Assembly: GCF_048320135.1 (NCBI RefSeq)
Contig: NZ_CP182947.1
Location: 2,852,001-2,916,000, forward strand
Direction of reading: 5' to 3'
Source of the DNA: Ideonella_A sakaiensis_A
GTDB lineage: Bacteria > Pseudomonadota > Gammaproteobacteria > Burkholderiales > Burkholderiaceae_C
DNA length: 64,000 nucleotides
This document shows positions 35,371 through 44,959 of this stretch, in pieces. The notes under the pieces were generated by a model that was not told the DNA's origin, did not search any database, and worked only from the letters and a program-made list of their open reading frames with translations. Position 1 is the first letter of the stretch. Each line of letters begins with the position of its first letter. The position numbers and the translations under genes were made by a program.

Positions 35371-36300
35371 ATGAACCTGGACGAAAGCAACTGGTACTCG
35401 ATTGCCGCGGTAGAGCGCGATACCGGCCTCGGCAAGGACACGCTGCGGGTCTGGGAGCGCCGTTACGGCTTCCCGGCCCCGCGGCGCGATGCCGTCGGCG
35501 AGCGTTGTTATTCGCCCGAGCAGGTCGAAAAGCTGCGCATCATCAAGCGCCTGCTCGACGCCGGCCACCGCCCGGGTCACCTGGTCGCGCTCGAAGTCGA
35601 CGAGTTGCACGGGCTGACCGCTGTCACGAAGTCGGCGCCGAAAAAGCCGCCGCCAGCCGATCCGGAGTTGCGCGCGGAGCTGCATGCCATCGTCGATTTG
35701 CTGCAAACGCACCAGATCGCCGCCGTGCGCCGCAGCCTGTCGCGGCTGCAGATGCGAATGGGGCTGGCCGCATTCATCAGCGACGCCCTGGTGCCGCTCA
35801 ACACGATGGTGGGTGATGCGTGGATGCGTGGCGGGCTCGAGATCTACGGAGAACATGCGTTTTCCGAGGTGCAGCAGATCGTGCTGCGCCAGGCATTGGC
35901 CGGCCTAGTCGACCCCGGCATCGCCAGGCCACGCGTATTGCTCAGCACCTTCCCCGGCGAGCCGCATGGTCTGGGGCTGCTGCTTGCCGAGGCGGTCTTC
36001 GCGATCGACGGTGCGCAGTGCCTGTCGCTTGGTCCGCAGACGCCGATCTGGGACATCGTGCTGGCGGCTCAGGCTTACCGCAGCGACATCGTCGCGCTCG
36101 GTTTTACCGCCTGCCTGAATCCCAACCTGATCGTCGACGGGCTGACCGAGTTGCGCAGCAAGTTGCCCCCCGAGGTCGCGGTCTGGGTGGGCGGCTCGGC
36201 GCCGGTGCTGTTTCGCCGGCCGATCGCCGGCGTCACCGCATTACGGGAACTTGGCGCGATTCATGGCAGTCTGCTTGACTGGCATCGCAACCGCAGCTGA
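35371..36300 (+). CDS. litR: LitR/CarH-type B12-binding MerR regulator (light sensor)
   Basis: A 309-residue regulator. An N-terminal MerR helix-turn-helix (YSIAAVERDTGLGKDTLRVWERRYG, about 9-33) is followed by a helical bundle and a cobalamin-binding Rossmann domain. The adenosylcobalamin-binding residues known from CarH are present: W151 and E161-H162 in a W-x9-EH array, and the lower-ligand motif E197-x-H199-x-x-G202. Such proteins repress promoters in the dark and release DNA when light breaks the cobalt-carbon bond. Its divergent position points to the lipid operon and itself as targets. Confidence 0.88.
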   Translation: MNLDESNWYSIAAVERDTGLGKDTLRVWERRYGFPAPRRDAVGERCYSPEQVEKLRIIKRLLDAGHRPGHLVALEVDELHGLTAVTKSAPKKPPPADPELRAELHAIVDLLQTHQIAAVRRSLSRLQMRMGLAAFISDALVPLNTMVGDAWMRGGLEIYGEHAFSEVQQIVLRQALAGLVDPGIARPRVLLSTFPGEPHGLGLLLAEAVFAIDGAQCLSLGPQTPIWDIVLAAQAYRSDIVALGFTACLNPNLIVDGLTELRSKLPPEVAVWVGGSAPVLFRRPIAGVTALRELGAIHGSLLDWHRNRS

Positions 36301-36404
36301 TCGCAACGCCTTGCCGTACCGGATCCGCCGCGGCCCTGGCCATGCCGCAGCAGCGTGCTTGTCGCGCACCGATCGTTAGAATGGCCCGCAACCGAGGTCT
36401 TGCC

Positions 36405-37274
36405 ATGTTATATCCAGAACTTTTCAAGCAACTCGAAGCGGTCCGTTGGTCGATGGACACCGACATACCGTGGGACCAGTTCGACGCCAGCGCGCTGACC
36501 GAAGAGCAGGCGCAGACGATCAAGATGAATGCGATCACCGAGTGGGCGGCGTTGCCGGCCACCGAGATGTTCCTGCGTGACAACCGTGACGACAGCGATT
36601 TTTCCGCCTTCATGAGCGTCTGGTTCTTCGAGGAACAGAAACACTCGCTGGTGCTGATGGAGTATCTGCGCCGCTTCCGGCCGGAACTGGTGCCGACCGA
36701 AGCCGAGCTGCACGAAGTGCGTTTCGAATTCGATCCGGCGCCGGCACTCGAAACACTGATGCTGCACTTCTGCGGCGAGATCCGGCTGAACCACTGGTAT
36801 CGGCGCGCTGCCGAATGGCATACCGAACCGGTGATCAAGGCGATCTACCAGACGCTGGCGCGCGACGAGGCCCGCCATGGCGGCGCCTACCTGCGCTACA
36901 TGAAACGTGCGCTGCAGAAATTCGGCGACGAGGCGCGCGCGGCATTCGCGAAGGTCGGCGTGCTGATGGCCAGTGCGCGGCGCACGGCGCAGGCGCTGCA
37001 TCCGACCAACCTGCACGTCAACGTCAACCTGTTTCCGCGCGATACCGTGCAGAGCCGGTTGCCCGAGCCGGCCTGGCTCGAGGAATGGCTGGACAAGCAG
37101 ATCCAGTTCGATGCGGTGTGGGAAAAGAAGGTTGTCGACCGCATCCTGCACAACCTCAGCCTGCTGATGGAGCGCAGTTTTGCCAGCGTCCAGGAGCTGA
37201 ACCGCTTCCGCAAGGAAATGGCGGCATCGGTGCTCGCGGCGTCGGCGGCAAAAGGCGAACCGCGGCCGGCCTGA
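36405..37274 (+). CDS. Ferritin-like diiron protein
   Basis: A 289-residue helical protein with a complete carboxylate-bridged diiron ligand set: E46, E77xxH80 (EEQKH), E125 and E155xxH158 (DEARH). This pattern is shared by acyl-ACP desaturases, ribonucleotide reductase R2 and related oxygenases. The ATG at 36405 follows GAGGT at a 7-base spacing. It lies 104 bases after litR on the same strand. A fatty-acid desaturase or oxygenase serving the adjacent lipid operon is a reasonable hypothesis; the substrate is not evident. Confidence 0.8.
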   Translation: MLYPELFKQLEAVRWSMDTDIPWDQFDASALTEEQAQTIKMNAITEWAALPATEMFLRDNRDDSDFSAFMSVWFFEEQKHSLVLMEYLRRFRPELVPTEAELHEVRFEFDPAPALETLMLHFCGEIRLNHWYRRAAEWHTEPVIKAIYQTLARDEARHGGAYLRYMKRALQKFGDEARAAFAKVGVLMASARRTAQALHPTNLHVNVNLFPRDTVQSRLPEPAWLEEWLDKQIQFDAVWEKKVVDRILHNLSLLMERSFASVQELNRFRKEMAASVLAASAAKGEPRPA

Positions 37275-37283
37275 TTCGTGATC

Positions 37284-37304
37284 GACCGCGGCCGGGCCGC
37301 GGTC
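37284..37304. terminator. GC-rich hairpin after the diiron gene
   Basis: GACCGCGGCC and GGCCGCGGTC flank a single base, forming an 8-bp stem with a 5-base loop, 10 bases past the stop. It lies between convergent genes. No T-run, so it is only a candidate terminator. Confidence 0.4.
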
Positions 37305-37349
37305 ATCGGGACCCGCCGGCGGGCGCTGATCGCGCCGGCGCGCCGCCGC

Positions 37350-38837
37350 TCAAGGGGCCGAAGCCATCACCTGTGCGACCGCGGCGGTCAGCTTCTTGCC
37401 ATACGGCACGTGCAGGAATTCATTCGGGCCGTGTGCATTGCTCTTCGGGCCGAGCACGCCGCAGACCATCATCTGCGCAGCCGGGAACAGGCGCTGCAGC
37501 ATGTTCATCAGCGGGATCGTCCCGCCCTGGCCGATATAGCCGCAGTTCGCGCCGTAGTGGGCCTGTGAAGCCGCATTCAGCGCCTGCTCGAGCCAGGGCG
37601 CCAGTGCCGGCGCATTCCAGCCGGTTGCACCCGCCGCGCCGACCCGACCGTCGGCATTGAAGGTGACACGCGCGTTGTACGGCGCGTTGTCCTCGAGCAG
37701 CGTCTTCAGCCGCGCTGCCGCCTCGTTGCCGTCGATCAGCGGCGGCAGCCGCAGGCTCAGCTTGAACGCGGTGTAGGGCCGCAGCACATTGCCGGCATTT
37801 TTCAGCTCGGGGAAACCGTCGACGCCGGTCACGCTCAGCGTCGGCCGCCAGGTGCGGTTCAGCAACGCCTCCATCGGATCGGTCGTCGTCGGCAGCGATG
37901 GGCCGCCATCGGCGCCGCAGGCCCACGGAAAACGTTTCCAGACCTCGTCGCCGAGGATGGCCGCGGTCGCGCGCGCCTGTTCGACCCGGTCGGCCGGGAT
38001 CTCGCAATGAAAACTTTCCGGCAGCAGCCGGCCGCTCTTCGAATCCTCGAGCCGGTCGAGCACCTGGCGCAGGATGCGAAAACTCGACGGCACCAGGCCG
38101 CTGGCATCGCCGGAGTGCACGCCTTCGCTGAGGATCTCGACCTTCAGCGTGCCGCTGACCATGCCGCGCAGGCTGGTCGTCAGCCACAGCTGGTCGTAGT
38201 TGCCGGCGCCGCTGTCGAGGCAGACGACGAGTTCGACATGGCCGAGCCGGGGTTTCAGCGCATCGACATAGGCCGGCAGATCGAACGAGCCGCTTTCCTC
38301 GCAGCTTTCGATCAGGCCGACGCAGCGTGGCCGCGGAATGCCTTGCAGGTCGAGTGCCTTGATCGCGGTCACCGCGGCATAGACTGCATAACCGTCGTCG
38401 GCGCCGCCGCGGCCGTACAGCCGGCCGTCTTCCAGCTTCGGCGTCCACGGGCCGAGGTCGTTGCGCCAGCCGGTGAACTCGGGCTGCTTGTCGAGGTGGC
38501 CGTACAGGCAGATCGTCGGCGCGCCGGCATCGTTGCCGCCGGCGCGGGTCGCCGGCACCTCGAAAAAGATCACCGGCGTGCGGCCTTCGATGCGCACCAC
38601 CTCGAGTTTCAGGCCGGCCACCTGCTGCCGTTCGACCCAGGCTGCGGCATCGCGCACAACCCGGTCGATGTGCCCGTTTTTCTGCCAATCGGCATCGAAC
38701 ATCGGGCTTTTCGCCGGGATCGCGATGTAGTCGGTCAGCGCCGGGACGATCTGCTCGTCCCAGGTACGGTCGGCAAATTCGGCAATCGCCGACAGTTCAT
38801 CCGGTTGCACCGGCAGCAGCGGGTCGCGTGCGTTCAT
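37350..38837 (-). CDS. M20 family metallopeptidase (dipeptidase)
   Basis: A 495-residue zinc exopeptidase related to carnosine dipeptidase and DapE/ArgE. Metal-site motifs are visible: H114 with D116 (YGHLDKQPE), D147 (GGADDGY), E180-E181 (ESCEESGS) and a C-terminal His region. A lid/dimerisation domain interrupts the catalytic domain at about 220-380, as usual. It probably hydrolyses dipeptides in the cytoplasm. Stand-alone gene, 38 bases past the efflux operon's last stop. Confidence 0.88.
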   Translation of the reverse strand: MNARDPLLPVQPDELSAIAEFADRTWDEQIVPALTDYIAIPAKSPMFDADWQKNGHIDRVVRDAAAWVERQQVAGLKLEVVRIEGRTPVIFFEVPATRAGGNDAGAPTICLYGHLDKQPEFTGWRNDLGPWTPKLEDGRLYGRGGADDGYAVYAAVTAIKALDLQGIPRPRCVGLIESCEESGSFDLPAYVDALKPRLGHVELVVCLDSGAGNYDQLWLTTSLRGMVSGTLKVEILSEGVHSGDASGLVPSSFRILRQVLDRLEDSKSGRLLPESFHCEIPADRVEQARATAAILGDEVWKRFPWACGADGGPSLPTTTDPMEALLNRTWRPTLSVTGVDGFPELKNAGNVLRPYTAFKLSLRLPPLIDGNEAAARLKTLLEDNAPYNARVTFNADGRVGAAGATGWNAPALAPWLEQALNAASQAHYGANCGYIGQGGTIPLMNMLQRLFPAAQMMVCGVLGPKSNAHGPNEFLHVPYGKKLTAAVAQVMASAP

Positions 38838-38874
38838 TCTGGAGCTCCTTCAAGCAAGCCGCCAGTGTAGAACT

Positions 38875-40317
38875 TCAGCGGCTTGCGGTGGCCGCCGGGG
38901 CCGATGTCGAAGCGGCATTTCCGGCCGCTTCATTCCAGCCGCCGCCGAGCACCTTGTACAGCAGCACCTGGTTCTGCAGCCGCTGCGCGCGCACCTGCAC
39001 CAGCGCCTGTTCGGCGGCAAATACCGCGCGCTGCGCATCGAGCACGTCGAGGTAGCTCGCGACGCCGTTGCGGTAACGCAGGTCGGCGAGCCGGAAGCGG
39101 GCCTGCTCGGCCTGCGCCTGCGCTGCCTGCGCGCGCAGTTGCTCGGCCAGCGTGGCCTGGCCGGCCAGCGCATCGGAGACCTCGCGGAACGCGGCCTGGA
39201 TCGACTTTTCGTACTGCGCCAGCGCGATGTCGCGTGCGGCGGTGGCCGCCTGCAGATTGGCCTGGTTGCGGCCGGCGTCGAAGATTGGCAGCAGCAGCTG
39301 CGGCGCCAGCGTCCACGCGAAACTGCCGCCGCTGAACAGTGCCGACAGCTCCCGGCTCGCCAGACCGGCGCCTGCGGTCAGCGAGATGCGCGGGAAGAAT
39401 GCCGCCCGCGCCGCACCGATATTGGCATTCGCGGCGATCAGCTGCTGCTCGGCCTGGCGGATGTCGGGACGGCGCGTCAGCAGCTCCGACGGCAGACCGG
39501 CCGGCAGTTCGGGCAGCGGGTCGGCGATCTCGGCGAGCGGCCGCAGCGCCGGCAGCTCGGCCGGCAGCGGGCGGCCAACGAGCAGCACCAGCGCATGCTG
39601 GTCGAGCGCCTGTTGCCGGGTCTGCTGCGCGAGCGCGACGCGCGCCGCCTCGAGCAGCGACTGCGCCTGCCGCAGGTCGAGTTCGGAGCTGGCACCGTGG
39701 TCGAACTTCAGCTGCGTCAGCTGCAGCGACTCTTCGCGGGTGCGCAAGGTGCGCCGCGTCACCTCGAGCAACGCGGCGTCGGCCTGCAGCGCCAGGTGGG
39801 TCTGCGCAATGGCCGCGATCAGCCCGATCTGCACCGCCTTGCGTGCTTCGGCAACGCCCTGCAATTGCGCCTCGGCAGCGTCGCCGAGGCTGCGCACGCG
39901 GCCGAAAAAGTCGGCCTCGTACGCGGTGATCTGCAGGCCGGCGCTGTAGCTGCTGGCGGTCGAGCTTCGGCTCGCGGTGGCCGCCGCATTGATGGTCGGC
40001 CACTGGTCGGCGCGGCGCGATTGCAACTGCGCGCGCGCCTGTTCGACTGCGAGCGCGGCGACCCGCAGGTCGCGGTTGCTGTCGAGCGCCAGCCCGATCA
40101 GCTGGCGCAGCCGCGGATCGGCAAAAAAGTCCTGCCATGCAAGCTCGGCGGCGGCCACGCTGCCGGCCGGCCGTTGCCCATCGAGCAGCGGATAAACCTC
40201 GGCGACCGGCAGCGGCGGACGCTGCAGCGGCGGCGTCAGCGACATGCAACCGGCAAGCAGCAGCGCCGCGGCGGCGGTTGCCGCAGGCCGCAGCATCGGC
40301 AGACGGCGCCGCGTCAT
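38875..40317 (-). CDS. Outer-membrane efflux factor of the OprM/NodT type
   Basis: A 480-residue lipoprotein (lipobox LAGC, Cys24) with two outer-membrane efflux repeats rich in coiled-coil heptads (LAVEQARAQLQSRRAD, and DAQRAVFAAEQALVQV). It forms the trimeric exit duct for the RND pump encoded upstream. The ATG overlaps the pump stop (ATGA), so all three components are coupled in one operon. Confidence 0.93.
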   Translation of the reverse strand: MTRRRLPMLRPAATAAAALLLAGCMSLTPPLQRPPLPVAEVYPLLDGQRPAGSVAAAELAWQDFFADPRLRQLIGLALDSNRDLRVAALAVEQARAQLQSRRADQWPTINAAATASRSSTASSYSAGLQITAYEADFFGRVRSLGDAAEAQLQGVAEARKAVQIGLIAAIAQTHLALQADAALLEVTRRTLRTREESLQLTQLKFDHGASSELDLRQAQSLLEAARVALAQQTRQQALDQHALVLLVGRPLPAELPALRPLAEIADPLPELPAGLPSELLTRRPDIRQAEQQLIAANANIGAARAAFFPRISLTAGAGLASRELSALFSGGSFAWTLAPQLLLPIFDAGRNQANLQAATAARDIALAQYEKSIQAAFREVSDALAGQATLAEQLRAQAAQAQAEQARFRLADLRYRNGVASYLDVLDAQRAVFAAEQALVQVRAQRLQNQVLLYKVLGGGWNEAAGNAASTSAPAATASR

Positions 40318-43300
40318 GCCTGGCCTCCGGCGAGGCTGGTTGCCGAGCCATCCTGCTCATCGTCGGCTCGCGGCGGCGGTGCCTTGAAGAAACGGCGCAC
40401 GACGACAAAAAAGACCGGCACGAACAGCACCGCGAGCACGGTGGCCGAGATCATCCCGCCCATCACGCCGAGGCCGATTGCGCGCTGCGATGCCGAGCCG
40501 GCGCCGGTCGAGATCGCCAGCGGCAAGACGCCGAGGATGAAGGCCATCGAGGTCATCAGGATCGGCCGGAACCGCAGATGCGCGGCTTCGAGCACCGCAT
40601 CGATCGCCGATTTGCCGCGGGCCTGCAGCTCCTTCGCGAATTCGATGATCAGCACCGCGTTCTTCGACGACAAACCGATGATCGTGACCAGGCCGACCTT
40701 GAAATAGACATCGTTGGCCAGCCCACCGAGCATGCTGGCGGTGACGACGCCGAGCACGCCGAGTGGCACGACGAGGATCACCGCAAACGGGATCGACCAG
40801 CTCTCGTACAGCGCGGCGAGCGCGAGAAAGACCGCCAGCAGCGAGAAGCCGAGCAGCACGAAGACCTGCGCACCGGCGAGCTTTTCCTCGCGCGACAGCC
40901 CGGTCCATTCATAGGCAAAACCGGACGGCAGCTGGCTGGCGAGCCGTTCCATCTCGGCGATCGCATCGCCGCTGCTGGTGCCCGGCGCGGCCTGTCCGGA
41001 TATCCGCATCGCCGGGTAGCCGTTGTAACGCACCGTCTGCATCGGGCCGGTGACCCAGCGGGTGCTGGCGAAGGCGGAAAACGGCACCGGCTGGCCGCGG
41101 TTGTTCAACGCATTGAGCTGCAGCAAATCCTCGGCCTGCATCCGCGCCGGCGCGTCGGCCTGCACGATCACCCGCTGCAGCCGGCCGGCATTCGGAAAGT
41201 CGTTGACATAGCTGGAGCCGAGCGAGGTCGCGATCGCCGCGCTGATCGCATCGAATCCGACGCCGAGCGCATTGGCTTTCGCACGGTCGATCTCGAGCTG
41301 CAGCTGCGGCGCATCCTCCAGCCCGTCGGGCCGCAGCCCGGTCAGCAGCTTGCTCTGCGACGCCATCCCGAGCAGCTGGTTGCGCGCGGCGAGCAGCGCC
41401 TCGCGGCCGTTGCCGCCGCGATCCTGCAGCCGCATCGAGAAGCCGGTGGCGGTGCCGAGTTCGGAAATCGCCGGTGGGCTGAGCGGAAAGATGAACGCGT
41501 CCTTGACGCCGCTCAACGCGCCGAAGGTGCGGCGCGCCAGCGCCTGCGCGGTGTGATCGGCGCCGGGCCGCTCCGACCAGTCCTTCAGCGGCACGAAGGC
41601 GATCGCGGCATTCTGCCCGCTACCGGCAAAGCTGAAGCCGAGCACGCTGACCATCGCCTTCACCTCGGGCTGCTTCAGGATGAAATTTTCCGCCTGCTTC
41701 ATCACCTCGAGCGTGCGGTTCTGCGTTGCGCCAGGCGGCAGCTGCACGCTGACGATCATGTAGCCCTGGTCTTCGGCCGGCAGGAACGAGGTCGGCAGCC
41801 GCGTATACATCCAGGCGACGGCGCCGATGATCACCAGGTAGATGACCAGGAAGCGGCCGGCGCGTTTCAGAATCCGCGCGAGCAGCCCCTCGTAGCCTTT
41901 CGCGGTGCGGCTGAAACCGCGGTTGAACCAGCCAAAGAAGCCGGTCTTTGCATGGTGGTGGCCGGCTTCGACCGGTTTCAGGATGCTGGCACACAGCGCC
42001 GGCGTCAGTGACAGCGCCAGAAAGGCCGACAGCGTGATCGCGCTGACCATCACCGCGGCGAACTGGCGGTAGATGTTGCCGACCGAGCCGGAGAAAAACG
42101 CCAGCGGCACGAAGACCGAGACCAGCACGACGGTGATGCCGATGATCGCGCCGGAAATCTGCCCCATCGCCTTGCGCGTGGCCGCGCGTGGCGGCAGGCC
42201 TTCCTCGCTCATGATGCGCTCGACGTTCTCGACGACGACGATTGCATCGTCGACGACGATGCCGATCACCAGCACCATCGCGAACATCGTCAGCACATTG
42301 ATCGAGAAACCGAGCGCGAGCAGCACGCCGAAGGTGCCCATCAGCGCAACCGGCACGACGATCGTTGGAATGATCGTGTAGCGGAAGTTCTGCAGGAACA
42401 GGAACATCACCAGGAAAACCAGCCCGACCGCCTCGAGCAGTGTCATCACGACCTGGCGGATCGAGATGTCGACGAACAGCGAGCTGTCGAACGGGATCAC
42501 ATAACGCACGCCGGGCGGGAAAAACTGCTGCAGTTCCTCCATCCGCGCCTTCACCGCCTTTGCGGTCGCCAGCGCATTGCCGGTCGGCGACAGCTGCACA
42601 CCGATGCCTGTCGACGGGTTGCCGTTCAGGCGGGCCGACGTTGCATACGACTGCGCGCCGAGCTCGATCCGGGCGACATCCTTCAGCCGCACCGTCGAAC
42701 CGTCGGGATTGGCACGCAGCACGACATTGCCGAACTGCTCGACATCGGCGAGCTGGCCGTCGACGACGACGCTGGCAAAGATGGTCTGGCCGGGCAGGTT
42801 CGGCAGTTCGCCGATCGTGCCGCTCGACACCGTCGTGTTCTGCGCGCGGATCGCCGCATTGACATCGGCCGCCGACAAGCCGAAGCCGGCGAGCTTGGCA
42901 GGCTCGATCCAGATCCGCATCGCGCGTTCGGTGCCGAACAGCTGCGCCTGGCCGACGCCGGGCACTCGCTGCAGTTCGGGCAGCACGGTGCGCGCCGCAT
43001 AGTCGCCGAGCGCGACCGGCGTGAATGCCGGGTTGTCGGAAGTCAGGATCGTGAACAGCAGAAAGTTGGAGCGCGCCTTGTCGACGCGCACGCCCTGCTG
43101 GACCACTGCGCTCGGCAGCCGCGGCGTCGCCCGGCCGAGCCGGTTCTGCACGTCGACCTGCGCGAGGTCCGGGTTGGTGCCCGGCTCGAAACTCAGCGTG
43201 ATCGATCCCGAACCATTGGCCTGGCTGACCGACTCCATATAAATCAGCCCGGGCGAGCCGTTCATCTCGCGCTCGATGATGCTGATCACGCTGTCTTCCA

Positions 43301-43469
43301 GCGTCTGCGCGGTCGCGCCCGGGTAAGCGGTCGAGATGACGATCGACGGCGGCGCGACCGATGGGTACTGCGCGATCGGCAGCTGCGTGATCGAGACACC
43401 GCCGAGCACGACGATGAACAGCGCAATGACCCACGCGAAGATCGGCCGATCGATGAAGAAGCGTGCCAT
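40314..43469 (-). CDS. RND multidrug efflux pump (AcrB/MexB type, HAE1)
   Basis: A 1051-residue inner-membrane pump. MARFFIDRPIFAWVIAL is the standard HAE1 start; the proton-relay helix IVVDDAIVVVENVERI is present, as are the porter loops. It exports hydrophobic drugs, solvents or detergents using proton motive force. It lies 13 bases after the adaptor gene. ATG 43469 is chosen over an upstream frame that lacks membrane character. Confidence 0.95.
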   Translation of the reverse strand: MARFFIDRPIFAWVIALFIVVLGGVSITQLPIAQYPSVAPPSIVISTAYPGATAQTLEDSVISIIEREMNGSPGLIYMESVSQANGSGSITLSFEPGTNPDLAQVDVQNRLGRATPRLPSAVVQQGVRVDKARSNFLLFTILTSDNPAFTPVALGDYAARTVLPELQRVPGVGQAQLFGTERAMRIWIEPAKLAGFGLSAADVNAAIRAQNTTVSSGTIGELPNLPGQTIFASVVVDGQLADVEQFGNVVLRANPDGSTVRLKDVARIELGAQSYATSARLNGNPSTGIGVQLSPTGNALATAKAVKARMEELQQFFPPGVRYVIPFDSSLFVDISIRQVVMTLLEAVGLVFLVMFLFLQNFRYTIIPTIVVPVALMGTFGVLLALGFSINVLTMFAMVLVIGIVVDDAIVVVENVERIMSEEGLPPRAATRKAMGQISGAIIGITVVLVSVFVPLAFFSGSVGNIYRQFAAVMVSAITLSAFLALSLTPALCASILKPVEAGHHHAKTGFFGWFNRGFSRTAKGYEGLLARILKRAGRFLVIYLVIIGAVAWMYTRLPTSFLPAEDQGYMIVSVQLPPGATQNRTLEVMKQAENFILKQPEVKAMVSVLGFSFAGSGQNAAIAFVPLKDWSERPGADHTAQALARRTFGALSGVKDAFIFPLSPPAISELGTATGFSMRLQDRGGNGREALLAARNQLLGMASQSKLLTGLRPDGLEDAPQLQLEIDRAKANALGVGFDAISAAIATSLGSSYVNDFPNAGRLQRVIVQADAPARMQAEDLLQLNALNNRGQPVPFSAFASTRWVTGPMQTVRYNGYPAMRISGQAAPGTSSGDAIAEMERLASQLPSGFAYEWTGLSREEKLAGAQVFVLLGFSLLAVFLALAALYESWSIPFAVILVVPLGVLGVVTASMLGGLANDVYFKVGLVTIIGLSSKNAVLIIEFAKELQARGKSAIDAVLEAAHLRFRPILMTSMAFILGVLPLAISTGAGSASQRAIGLGVMGGMISATVLAVLFVPVFFVVVRRFFKAPPPRADDEQDGSATSLAGGQA

Positions 43470-43482
43470 GCTGCTGCTCCGC

Positions 43483-44817
43483 TCAGTTCGCGCGAGCGGC
43501 CGATGCCGGGCCGCCGGCGGCGACCGCACCCGATGCAGCCGGAGAAGCCGCACTGGCCGGCACGGCGGCAAGCGCTGCGCTTGCGCCCGCGGCAGGCTGC
43601 CACGGCACCGGCTTGACCGGTGCGCCCGGCACCATCATCTTCTGGAAGCCGGCAACGACGACGCGTTCGCCGGCCTGCAGCCCGTCGGTGACCAGCCACT
43701 GGTTGCCCTGCGCCGACGCGATCTTGATCTGCCGCTGCGTCGGCTTGTTGTCGTCGCCGACGACCAGCACCGTGTCACCGGTGCCGCCGCGCGTCACCGC
43801 CTGCTGCGGCAGCAGGATGCCGCCGACCATCTCGGCCTGCTGCAACCTGACCCGGACATACATGCCCGGCAGCAGCAGCCGTTGCGGATTCGGCAGTTCG
43901 GCGCGCAACGTGACCTGGCCGGTGGTCGCGTCGACCGTCAGGTCGGTGAACAACAGCCGGCCGGCGTGCGGGTATTCGCTGCCGTCGTCGAGCTTGATGC
44001 GGACCGGCACCGCCGTGTCGCCGCCGCCGACCTGTTGCAACTTGCCACTGGCCAGCGCCTTGCGCAGTTGCAGCAGTTCGCTGGTGCTCTGCGTGAAATT
44101 GACATACAGCGGATCGATCTGCTGGATCAGCGCCAGCTGCGTCGCTTCGCCTTGCCCGACCAGCGCACCCTCGGTGACCAGCGAGCGGCCGATCCGGCCG
44201 GCGATCGGCGCGGTCACGCGCGTAAAACCGAGGTTGATGCGCGCGGTCTTGATCGCCGCGCGCGCGACGGCGCGGTCCGCCTCGGCCTGCTTCTGCGCGG
44301 CCACCGCATTGGCATATTCCTGCCGGCTGATCGCATTCGCCTCGACCAGCGGCTTGAAGCGCTCGACCTGCGCGCTGGTCTGGGCAACTGCCGCCTCGGC
44401 GCGGGCCTGCTGCGCCAATGCACTGTCGAGCGCCGCGGCATACGGCGACGCATCGATCTCGAACAGCGGCTGGCCGGCCTTCACCTCGCTGCCTTCGCGG
44501 AACAAACGCTTTTGCACGATGCCGCTGGCGCGTGCCCGCACCTGCGCGACCCGCGACGCCTCGAGGCGGCCGGGCAACTCGGTGGTCAACGCGACGGTCG
44601 TCTTTTCGACGGTCACGACGCTGACTTCGGGCGCCGGCCGCTGCGGTGGCGCGCCGGCGCCAGCGGCGCCGCTGTCGGCTTTGTCGCTGCACGCAGCCAG
44701 CAAGCCGGCGATCGCTACGGCGCTGCCGAGCGACCAGACACGTTGCCAACCGAGCCGGCAGGCGCGCGGCCGCGCCGCTGCGTGATTCAAGAATTGGCCG
44801 GGTGGGTGCAGTGCCAT
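43483..44817 (-). CDS. RND periplasmic adaptor (AcrA/MexA type)
   Basis: A 444-residue membrane-fusion lipoprotein (lipobox LAAC, Cys43) with a lipoyl-like/hairpin/beta-barrel order (RARASGIVQKRLFREGSEV, then a coiled coil, then TRVTAPIAGRIGRSLVTEG). It ends in an Ala/Pro-rich tail of about 45 residues longer than in AcrA. First gene of the efflux operon, divergent from the TetR repressor, with the operator between. Confidence 0.93.
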   Translation of the reverse strand: MALHPPGQFLNHAAARPRACRLGWQRVWSLGSAVAIAGLLAACSDKADSGAAGAGAPPQRPAPEVSVVTVEKTTVALTTELPGRLEASRVAQVRARASGIVQKRLFREGSEVKAGQPLFEIDASPYAAALDSALAQQARAEAAVAQTSAQVERFKPLVEANAISRQEYANAVAAQKQAEADRAVARAAIKTARINLGFTRVTAPIAGRIGRSLVTEGALVGQGEATQLALIQQIDPLYVNFTQSTSELLQLRKALASGKLQQVGGGDTAVPVRIKLDDGSEYPHAGRLLFTDLTVDATTGQVTLRAELPNPQRLLLPGMYVRVRLQQAEMVGGILLPQQAVTRGGTGDTVLVVGDDNKPTQRQIKIASAQGNQWLVTDGLQAGERVVVAGFQKMMVPGAPVKPVPWQPAAGASAALAAVPASAASPAASGAVAAGGPASAARAN

Positions 44818-44959
44818 GCGATGCCTTCAGAAATGCGTCGCCCGTGCCGGCGTCAGCAAGACCGCAGCACGGGTCGAAGGGGGCGGATCGGCCGCTCCGG
44901 ATACGAAACTGTCGAGCGGGAAAGCCGGAAAACCCGACTTGCCCATCGGCCTGCGAGTA

